A stretch of DNA of 12,703 bases from Anaerolineae bacterium (lineage in GTDB: Bacteria; Chloroflexota; Anaerolineae; Promineifilales; Promineifilaceae): contig JANQSK010000116.1 in the NCBI GenBank assembly GCA_028284105.1, positions 1 to 12,703 of the forward strand. Reading direction: 5' to 3'. A program made the translations under genes and the position numbers. A model generated the notes under the pieces. The model searched no databases. It saw nothing but the letters and a program-made list of their open reading frames with translations, and was not told where the DNA came from. Shown piece after piece: positions 6,849 to 12,703 of this stretch. How positions within the stretch are numbered: the first letter of the stretch is position 1; each line of letters starts with the position of its first letter.

Positions 6849-6869
6849 CAGCGAAATAGTGGGCTTTGA

Positions 6870-7604
6870 TTATTGGCTATTCTCGATGAGATGAGGGAAG
6901 TAATTCTCAAAAGTTGTTTTTGAGAGACCGTAATGGTATTGAATTTGGGGCAGACTGTATTGGTGTTCTGGAAAGAATGGGCAGGCCATACGGGCTAGGC
7001 AGCGGTCTTGGCAAGAGGAGTTGATTTTTAATCGATGTGTAGCACAAGCTTCGACATTAAAAGGCTCAGTGGGATGGGTGGCTTTACCCGGGCAGCTTGA
7101 AATACACGGTTTGGTTAGGCAGCTTTCACAGGGTGACGGTTTTTTCGATAGGGGCGTTTCAGGCAATACGGCCGTTGTGATAAATGCAGCGCGATATGCA
7201 AACCAAGCCCCAAAATCAGAGTTGATCCCTAACCCCAAGGGTGAAGAGTGGCTCCAGCCTACATGCTGGCCAATTTGCTGAAGGGGGATGAGTAGATTAC
7301 TTGGGAAAAGCAGCCTGTTTTCATAGCTTGATAAGTGTTGATTGATGAAATTCTCTGCTTTTTGCTGGCTGTACGAGTCAATGGGATCTGATTTTTCCCA
7401 ATCTTCGGCAGATATAGATTCCCAAAGACGTCGCCCCCCATGCCCAATGAGCACAAGCGTTTTATAAAGTTGCAGATTGATATCTGCTTTTTCAAAGTAT
7501 GGTGGAATATGTTCGGGTAAATTTTTACAGTGCACTGCTGCAAAAAGATTAAGTCCTTCATCTGCAAGGTGTTGGATACCTCGATTAAGCGCTTGTTGGT
7601 TCAT
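6870..7604 (-). CDS. Uncharacterised eight-cysteine 4Fe-4S (ferredoxin-like) protein
   Basis: A 244-residue protein with an N-terminal alpha/beta part and a C-terminal ferredoxin-like part. The eight cysteines fall in two groups: C159-x2-C162-x4-C167-x3-C171-P, and C187-x10-C198-x3-C202-x5-C208-P, enough for two [4Fe-4S] clusters. Upstream landmarks are TLVLIGHGGRRLW (47-61 region), HSSPLGLGINSDFGAWFAYRAAF (119-141), and RLKINSSC before the second cluster. These fit an uncharacterised family I recall as small ferredoxin-annotated proteins in proteobacteria (SPLGL...HPRYGLWHAYRGAL, then PCxxC...CP and CxARxACP). The Cys arrangement resembles the C-terminus of epoxyqueuosine reductase QueG, but the cobalamin-binding catalytic part is absent. 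Electron transfer is likely, partner unknown. AAGGG lies six bases before the ATG. Its first 20 bases overlap the flippase gene. Confidence 0.85.
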   Translation of the reverse strand: MNQQALNRGIQHLADEGLNLFAAVHCKNLPEHIPPYFEKADINLQLYKTLVLIGHGGRRLWESISAEDWEKSDPIDSYSQQKAENFINQHLSSYENRLLFPSNLLIPLQQIGQHVGWSHSSPLGLGINSDFGAWFAYRAAFITTAVLPETPLSKKPSPCESCLTKPCISSCPGKATHPTEPFNVEACATHRLKINSSCQDRCLARMACPFFPEHQYSLPQIQYHYGLSKTTFENYFPHLIENSQ

Positions 7605-8865
7605 AACGAGCCCTTGTCCTTCGAAACAAAATAAAGCCTACGATGCATAAGAAAAGACCGTTTAGCACCATAGCCGCGGGCAGTTGCCAAAGCGCATCAT
7701 GGAAGAAAAACATGATACCCAGTTGGATAAAAATGCTTGCCCCAACATATTTGACATAGGTTGTCTCTTCAATTGATAAAAAGTAGTAGAGCCACACATT
7801 GGCTAATGCTAAGAGCGTTAACCCAACCCCTAAAAGTGCTAAAACAATGCTTTCCACTTGATATTGACTGCCTACGGTTAATTGGATGATGAGGTCAGTG
7901 AATAGTGAATATGCGATCACAATACCTGAACACAGGACAAACACGGCCGTTAATGCAGGTATCAAAACGCGTGCAGGATCTTCATTTGCGGCCTGCATTT
8001 GGGCTGCTTTGGGAAAGAGGAGGAGCACAATGGCAACCGGCATAAATTGCACGATTTTTCCTAAAGTCACGGCTGCGCCATAGTTGCCTGCCTTTGCCGC
8101 ATCAAAAAAGCGACGCACTAAAATGGCATCCATATTGACCAAAATGGCATAACTTAGTAAGCCAACGGCCGTATAGGCTGAATATTTAAAAAGTTCAGGA
8201 ATAGTGACGCCATGATGCCCATCTGATTTGCGCCAAACTCGTTTGTCAATGATTGAAACACCATAAAGTAATGCAAGAAGGCTCCCAATTGGGAGTGCGA
8301 CCATGGCCCCAAAAGCGCCCCAGCCTAACCAAATTAACGCAGCCCCTAATAGTAGCCTAATTAAGGCTTGAATGATTTGAATGAAGCCCAGATGGGCAAA
8401 CTGTTGCACACCTTGTAAACCACCCCCAATGACTGGACGAACGACTAAAAGAATAGTTGTTGCTGACAAAGCTAAGACGATACGAACATCTTCGATTTGC
8501 AACCAATTCGCGATGGGCCAGCTTAGGCCGATCATCAAAATGACAACGGCCGTTCCCCATATCCAGGCGGAGCGCCAGATGGTTTGGAAAAAGGCAGGAA
8601 TTTGGTCAGAGTTTGGGGATTCTCCATCAAAGCGGGAGATGTAGCGGGTGACGACAGTTTGAATGACACGTGACCCGACAACAAGCACATTGGTGATGCC
8701 TGCTAGGGATACAATAATGCTGAATGACTCAGGCTCAAGGAGTCGTCCAGCAGCAAAATTAAAAAGGTAATCAAGCACATAAGCCAGATTGGCAGCTATG
8801 ACAAGCACGATGCCCTGACGGGCAGATGCATCAATTGCTTCCGCTCTGGCTCGAAGGGCTTGCAT
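7585..8865 (-). CDS. Polysaccharide flippase (Wzx/MATE-like, MOP exporter superfamily)
   Basis: A 426-residue integral membrane protein with about twelve hydrophobic segments separated by short charged loops, as in oligosaccharide flippases that move lipid-linked glycans across the cytoplasmic membrane. The first segment pair has the family-like pattern ANLAYVLDYLFNFAAGRLLEPESFSIIVSLAGI, and the second half repeats it after about residue 220 (SYAILVNMDAILVRRFFDAAKAGNYGAAVTLGKIVQF). The C-terminus is a short basic tail RRTRARYEPTSA. The ATG is 3 bp after the stop of the propeller gene with no clear ribosome site, so coupling is likely, and its end overlaps the Fe-S gene by 20 bp. With the GT39 enzyme two genes upstream it suggests assembly of a surface glycan or glycoprotein. 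It contains three ACGGCCGT copies, all read as Thr-Ala-Val. Confidence 0.88.
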   Translation of the reverse strand: MQALRARAEAIDASARQGIVLVIAANLAYVLDYLFNFAAGRLLEPESFSIIVSLAGITNVLVVGSRVIQTVVTRYISRFDGESPNSDQIPAFFQTIWRSAWIWGTAVVILMIGLSWPIANWLQIEDVRIVLALSATTILLVVRPVIGGGLQGVQQFAHLGFIQIIQALIRLLLGAALIWLGWGAFGAMVALPIGSLLALLYGVSIIDKRVWRKSDGHHGVTIPELFKYSAYTAVGLLSYAILVNMDAILVRRFFDAAKAGNYGAAVTLGKIVQFMPVAIVLLLFPKAAQMQAANEDPARVLIPALTAVFVLCSGIVIAYSLFTDLIIQLTVGSQYQVESIVLALLGVGLTLLALANVWLYYFLSIEETTYVKYVGASIFIQLGIMFFFHDALWQLPAAMVLNGLFLCIVGFILFRRTRARYEPTSA

Positions 8866-8868
8866 GAA

Positions 8869-10602
8869 TTATTCGTTTGCCATTAACGGCAGATAGGTTT
8901 CTTGACCATTTACTGCAATGTGGATAGTTGAATCACTTGATTGGCCATCTGCTGTTGCGTCAATCTCAAAAGGTAGAACGGTAAATGAAGTTATGCCTGA
9001 ATCAATTGTTCCATTAAATGAAATGGATTCGGTTGAATTCGCATTAACGGTTCCGCTCCAACTGATGACGCCATTGGAAAATGTGGCCCCATTTGTCAGG
9101 CTTCCACCATTTACATTGAACCCACTAGGAACAGTGATAGAGACGGTTGCATTGCCACTTTGTGATCCGCTGTTAGGAATTTGAACATCAAGATTGAGCA
9201 TGGCTCCACCCGTCTTTTCTCCAGCAATTGCCATCGCAGGGGCATCAATTTGTGAGAAGAGCAAATTGGTACGGAATAAATCTCTAGAATCATTGATGTC
9301 ATTGGCAACAAGATTTGTTGCATCTGAGGCAAAACCAGCCACCAAGCAATCATTGGAGATAAATGAACGATGTGCTTTACCATTTCCAATGGTGCCGCTG
9401 TCATTTTGGGTGATGAGATAGGTTTCATCTAACCAAAGATCGCGCAAAAAGATATCTCGCTCATTGTTGTTATCGCCTGTGTAGAGATTGGTAGCTTCTG
9501 ATGTGAATGTGACAAAACGGCCGTTTCCACATACCGAAGGCTCCCGACTCAATCCGTTGCCCTGTGTCCCGCTGTTATTGACACTAATGCGCTCAATTTC
9601 ACCTGTGGCTATCGTGTAAACAAAGACATCCATTACACCATTGGTGTCATTAGGCACTAAATTTGATGCTTCTGAATGGAACACGATGACTTCGCCATTT
9701 GTGGAAATACGAGCCTTTGCGCTGAGACCGTTCCCATTGCCACCTGTCGTTGATTGGCTAATGCGCTTGACGATACCAGATTGCCGATCAAGCATGAATA
9801 CATCCAAAACCCCGTTAAGATCGTGCTGAACAAGATTTGATGCCTCTGCGTCAAAGACGATGTATCGATTATCTGCGCTCATTGAGATGCCGCCTAATGC
9901 CCCATTTGGAAATGCATTAGCTGATTCGATGCCATAGGTGAGGCGTTCAATTTCGCCAGTTTGCCAATTGCGCATATAGATGGCTGGATAAAGTGGGCCA
10001 TTGGTTTCCCCTTTAATGATCTCTTGTCCATTTGATAGGAAAACGATGAATTGTCCATCCGGTGAAATGCCGCCAATACTATTGCCTTTAATTTCATCAC
10101 CGCTGTGCGTTAAGCTTACGCGGCTAAACCCACCCGTTTGTCTGTCATAAAGAAATACGTCCAGACCGTCTCGTATCCAAATAGAGGTTGTGTTGTTGTC
10201 ATTTGGAACAAGGTCGCTTGCGTATGAGGTAAACGCGACGTAACGGCCGTCTAGTGAAACAGTGGGGTCAAAACTGTCATCATTCCCTCGTGTGATTTGG
10301 GAGGTGATGTCATTGATTTCATCACGAATAAACACGTCTTGCTTAGCTGGCAATGGATCATTTGTTGACCAATTGTGTGCATACGATTGGAACACGCCAA
10401 TACTGGCATCATCCGAGAAATACAAGTGAAAAGAAGACGCGTCTGCTTCTAAGCTGTTTGTTCCTAAACTGACTCTTTTTACCCCTTGTGTGGTCGCTCC
10501 AAATAATGATTGAATTTGGAGAAGTCCAAGGCATAAAAAAAGCAAAGCGATAATTGATATTTTATTCTTTTTTCGTGTGATGATATGAATTAATGATTGC
10601 AT
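8869..10602 (-). CDS. Secreted seven-bladed beta-propeller protein with DUF11-like domain and YLPL C-terminus
   Basis: A 577-residue exported protein. Residues 1-36 form a signal peptide (KKNK then a hydrophobic core IIALLFLCLGLL). Residues about 40-450 contain seven units of about 50-60 residues, each with a strand pattern like S.ASNLVPNDTNG..DVFV.D..TG...RIS...G..GNG.S; counting the (D)VF/DIF/IY strand gives QDVFIRD, LDVFLYD, PAIYMRN, LDVFMLD, MDVFVYT, RDIFLRD and RDLFRTN. The acidic D-x-N loops may bind calcium. Residues about 455-565 form a DUF11/Ig-like beta domain rich in Ser, Thr and Asn. The last residues, ETYLPLMANE, resemble the C-terminal motif I associate with exported Chloroflexota proteins. 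No enzyme motif is visible, so a surface adhesion or structural role is a guess. GAGGA lies 13 bases upstream of the ATG, which is long; the start is nevertheless set by the signal peptide. Confidence 0.88.
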   Translation of the reverse strand: MQSLIHIITRKKNKISIIALLFLCLGLLQIQSLFGATTQGVKRVSLGTNSLEADASSFHLYFSDDASIGVFQSYAHNWSTNDPLPAKQDVFIRDEINDITSQITRGNDDSFDPTVSLDGRYVAFTSYASDLVPNDNNTTSIWIRDGLDVFLYDRQTGGFSRVSLTHSGDEIKGNSIGGISPDGQFIVFLSNGQEIIKGETNGPLYPAIYMRNWQTGEIERLTYGIESANAFPNGALGGISMSADNRYIVFDAEASNLVQHDLNGVLDVFMLDRQSGIVKRISQSTTGGNGNGLSAKARISTNGEVIVFHSEASNLVPNDTNGVMDVFVYTIATGEIERISVNNSGTQGNGLSREPSVCGNGRFVTFTSEATNLYTGDNNNERDIFLRDLWLDETYLITQNDSGTIGNGKAHRSFISNDCLVAGFASDATNLVANDINDSRDLFRTNLLFSQIDAPAMAIAGEKTGGAMLNLDVQIPNSGSQSGNATVSITVPSGFNVNGGSLTNGATFSNGVISWSGTVNANSTESISFNGTIDSGITSFTVLPFEIDATADGQSSDSTIHIAVNGQETYLPLMANE

Positions 10603-10639
10603 TTTTGAATAAATTCCTCAATCTTGAGTATAAATATAG

Positions 10640-12703
10640 CTATTCCCGCTCTAAAATCGTAATGCTGTCTCCTAATCGGGAGGCTGAAATTGGATTGTAC
10701 ATACCTGTTGCTACCTGATGAATTTCTGCTTCCTCAGAGATTGCAAAACGATGGAATTGTACAAAAACATCTCCAGATGACCAACTGGTAATATCACTAT
10801 GAATCCCATCCCATTGACCAACGATTGCGCCATCTTGGTTGAGCGCATGGACAAATATTTGAATTGGGTCTTGGATGGGTTTTTCACTGCGCCAAAAGGT
10901 CAAGAGCTGGACGTCACTGCCTATGATTTCTATCTGCTCCGCTCCCAAAAAGGTGATCTGCTCGTTTAAAGATTGCGCTTCAGCTTCTGGCAACCAGCCT
11001 GAATCAGTGGCGCTAGGAAGCTGATATTTAAATTGATTGTGACTTTCCTGAACGGCCGTTTCTCCCAAAAATTGGGAAACAAGAGGATTTTCATCTTCCG
11101 TAATCAGCCAACCTCCATCTTTGGGCCACAAAAAAGATGAATGAAGGTCAACCCATCGAATATGAACATCATTGGTTTCAAATTGCAGGTCATCTGTTAG
11201 CGTAGACGGCCGTAAACCTGAATAAACGACATCAATAGCTGGCCCACTTGGCTGAACATCATAAATAAAAATAGAGTTTCCTATTTTTTCGATGGGTTTT
11301 TGGTCTTTGAAATAGGAATAAAATGCGCGATCCTCACCAAGAACGACTCCGTGCAGATGGTTGACGCTAATTGCATAAATACCAGGAGCTGGATTGATAG
11401 GATTATAGAGTTGTCTTTCTGGCAATGTTTGCTCAGGGGTTGGTGCCCATGTTGGAATATGGATAGAGTTGATGCCATAGGCTGAAGGATGAGCCGTGCC
11501 GAAGTAGCTGAGAAAAAGCGAATCGACATCGTTTTCATCTTGCCACTGTGCTAAGGTCGGTAAATCTTGCCCCCAATCAACATTACTATCGGATAAGAGG
11601 CGCCAACCATTATCAGAACCTCCTGCTATCAAGTTGAAGAAGGGAATGTAGTTTGGAAACACCCAAATGAAAATTATCCCCAACCAGATGAGGGGGATAG
11701 CAGTGAGTTGGAATAGTTTTGGATAGTGTTGGGATGCTTTACTGAGCGTAACGGCCGTAAACACAAACAGGAAGGGCAGCATGGGAAGTAAATGACGATA
11801 TCCAATATTAAGGGAGCTTGTCATCGCAAATATGAGATAGAGTAGCGGAGGAAACAGGAGTATCCAAGTTTGTAATGAGGATTGTTTTTTGCGAACTGTA
11901 GTGAAACCAATTCCGAATGCAATTACAAGCATGATAAGCGTTGGAACTGGCGTTTTAAGAACAAAAGCAACGGGGAAGTAATCCCACCAACCTGTTGGTG
12001 AGGTCTCACCAAATAGGTAAGCGCCATGGTCATCTGCAAAGTAATCGAGTACCCAAAATAGATCTTCCCAAAACGCGCCACCTGGTAACGGCCGTAAAGC
12101 AAAGCGATAAAAAGCGATGATAAAAAGTCCGCCAATCCCAATGATGATGGCTAGCTTTAATAAGGGTCGCCAACTTTTTTGCGTGATACAAAAGTAGAGT
12201 GTTAAACCACTTAGAATGGGCAAAAGAAGTGCTGCATTAAATTTTGTTGTGCTTGCCAGGCCCAAGCCAATCCCCGAAACGAGCAATCCGACTGTTTGGG
12301 AAGGACTCGGTTTAAATGCGAGCCAGAATCCATAGAGGGTGAGCGCAAAAAAGGTTGTTAATAGAAGATCACCCGTTATGAGCCTTCCGTGGGCGATGAA
12401 ATTGGGGTCGAGTAACAAGAGGCTCATCGCTATCAGCCCCGCATTTTTGCCCCCAAGCTGTGCGGCCCATCGAAACAGCAATGCACCAAGCAATAATGCT
12501 GTAAAAATAATGGGTAATCTTCCTAGAAAGATAAGCCTGAGTGGGTCTGGATTTAACTGCCAGAAAAATGCATCTCCCGCGATAGACCAATTGCCTGTTT
12601 CCCAAAAAGGTTGATCAATCCCTACTTGAAGATTAGGCTCCAGCATGGTGCCAAGAGCAGCAACACTGCTCCCCAGCAAAGGGTGACCAAGAAGAAATTG
12701 GGT
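10640..12703 (-). CDS. GT39/PMT-type membrane glycosyltransferase, 687 residues visible (5' end outside window)
   Basis: Integral membrane transferase of the dolichyl/polyprenyl-phosphate-sugar type, which adds a sugar from a lipid carrier on the outer face of the membrane. The frame is open to the window edge, and the visible N-terminus (TQFLLGHPLLGSSVAALG) looks like the family's HPPL loop, so the first membrane segment and the Asp-Glu catalytic motif lie outside. Family landmarks seen: NFIAHGRLITGDLLLTTFF, SDSNVDWGQDLPTLAQW, and LFLSYFGTAHPSAYGI. About nine hydrophobic segments lie in the first 340 residues; the rest is a soluble part with a beta-rich C-terminal domain (residues about 450-687) ending in GMYNPISASRLGDSITILERE. 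It probably starts the surface block with the propeller and flippase. It carries four ACGGCCGT octamers, the most in the window. Confidence 0.88.
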   Translation of the reverse strand, partial: TQFLLGHPLLGSSVAALGTMLEPNLQVGIDQPFWETGNWSIAGDAFFWQLNPDPLRLIFLGRLPIIFTALLLGALLFRWAAQLGGKNAGLIAMSLLLLDPNFIAHGRLITGDLLLTTFFALTLYGFWLAFKPSPSQTVGLLVSGIGLGLASTTKFNAALLLPILSGLTLYFCITQKSWRPLLKLAIIIGIGGLFIIAFYRFALRPLPGGAFWEDLFWVLDYFADDHGAYLFGETSPTGWWDYFPVAFVLKTPVPTLIMLVIAFGIGFTTVRKKQSSLQTWILLFPPLLYLIFAMTSSLNIGYRHLLPMLPFLFVFTAVTLSKASQHYPKLFQLTAIPLIWLGIIFIWVFPNYIPFFNLIAGGSDNGWRLLSDSNVDWGQDLPTLAQWQDENDVDSLFLSYFGTAHPSAYGINSIHIPTWAPTPEQTLPERQLYNPINPAPGIYAISVNHLHGVVLGEDRAFYSYFKDQKPIEKIGNSIFIYDVQPSGPAIDVVYSGLRPSTLTDDLQFETNDVHIRWVDLHSSFLWPKDGGWLITEDENPLVSQFLGETAVQESHNQFKYQLPSATDSGWLPEAEAQSLNEQITFLGAEQIEIIGSDVQLLTFWRSEKPIQDPIQIFVHALNQDGAIVGQWDGIHSDITSWSSGDVFVQFHRFAISEEAEIHQVATGMYNPISASRLGDSITILERE

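Larger units (their letters stand above)
189..12095. repeat. Highly repeated palindromic octamer ACGGCCGT, 19 dispersed copies
   Basis: Copies start at 189, 721, 1427, 2385, 3516, 4363, 5080, 5280, 5655, 7168, 7943, 8165, 8546, 9517, 10243, 11052, 11206, 11751 and 12088. The octamer is its own reverse complement, so strand is undefined. Nine copies extend to the decamer AACGGCCGTT, and three of these (1425-1436, 5653-5664, 9515-9526) to 12-bp palindromes. Every copy lies inside a gene; ten of eleven genes have at least one. The core CGGCCG occurs 21 times in total, and only two (near 5185 and 5378) lack the full octamer. Expected number by base composition is about 0.1-0.2. It resembles HIP1 of cyanobacteria in length, palindromy and gene-internal spread. 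Confidence 0.95.

Noticed and set aside
6811..6869. A confident promoter for the receiver-kinase gene
   Set aside because: TTACAG and TATCTT are candidates, but the spacing of 20 bases and weak matches do not support a call.
6870..7604. Epoxyqueuosine reductase QueG
   Set aside because: Only the cysteine pattern resembles QueG; length is too short and the cobalamin-binding catalytic region is missing.
10617..10628. CTCAA-TC-TTGAG inverted repeat between the glycosyltransferase and propeller genes
   Set aside because: Only 5-bp arms with a 2-base loop and no T-run, so neither a terminator nor a convincing operator.
189..12095. Octamer copies as a CRISPR array, transposon ends or DNA uptake sequence of the Neisseria/Haemophilus type
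   Set aside because: Spacing is irregular, all copies are inside genes, and the flanks are unrelated; known uptake sequences are non-palindromic, although an uptake-like role cannot be fully excluded.
12677..12679. TTG at 12679 as the real start of the glycosyltransferase
   Set aside because: The frame stays open to the window edge, and the visible residues correspond to an internal loop of the family, so the gene is simply cut by the window.

Overview
The window carries eleven protein genes, all on the minus strand and tightly packed, and it is cut at both ends inside a gene. In transcription order (high to low coordinates) they are: a large membrane glycosyltransferase of the GT39/PMT type (5' end outside the window), a secreted seven-bladed beta-propeller protein, a Wzx/MATE-type flippase, an eight-cysteine iron-sulphur protein, a receiver-histidine kinase, an M20 metallopeptidase-like hydrolase, a membrane-anchored TPR protein, an IclR regulator, a DUF849/BKACE beta-keto acid cleavage enzyme, an L-carnitine dehydrogenase-like enzyme, and an acyl-CoA dehydrogenase (3' end outside the window). 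No rRNA, tRNA, transposase, CRISPR array or convincing intrinsic terminator was seen. No gene-free stretch exceeds 300 bases; the longest spacer is 109 bp (6761-6869).

The organism is most likely a moderate-GC bacterium of the phylum Chloroflexota (Anaerolineae-like). This is inference. It rests on the secreted propeller ending in the YLPL-type C-terminus that I associate with exported Chloroflexota proteins, and on a GT39 enzyme with a long C-terminal beta-rich tail. There is no ribosomal marker to settle it.

Layout. (a) 12703-6870: a cell-surface block of glycosyltransferase, exported propeller, flippase and Fe-S protein, with spacers of 37 bp, 3 bp and a 20-bp overlap, so probably one transcript. 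(b) 6760-3386: receiver-kinase, M20 hydrolase and TPR protein; the TPR start lies one base after the M20 stop (TAATATG). (c) 3315-1: an IclR-led catabolic operon (IclR, BKACE, carnitine dehydrogenase, acyl-CoA dehydrogenase) with spacers of 34, 11 and 14 bp. The two enzymes fit the aerobic carnitine route: carnitine is oxidised to 3-dehydrocarnitine, which BKACE cleaves with acetyl-CoA to betainyl-CoA and acetoacetate. The acyl-CoA dehydrogenase could feed in gamma-butyrobetainyl-CoA or another acyl-CoA. In front of the IclR gene is a good sigma70-like promoter (TTGTCC, 17 bp, TACAAT) covered by two tandem 17-bp related imperfect palindromes, with the predicted transcript start on the A of the ATG. 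This suggests a leaderless, autoregulated operon.

The strongest signal not explained by genes is a palindromic octamer, ACGGCCGT, present 19 times in 12.7 kb (about 0.1-0.2 expected by chance), always inside coding sequence and spread over ten of the eleven genes. It looks like a Chloroflexota counterpart of the cyanobacterial HIP1 palindrome. In 12 of 19 cases it is read as Thr-Ala-Val.
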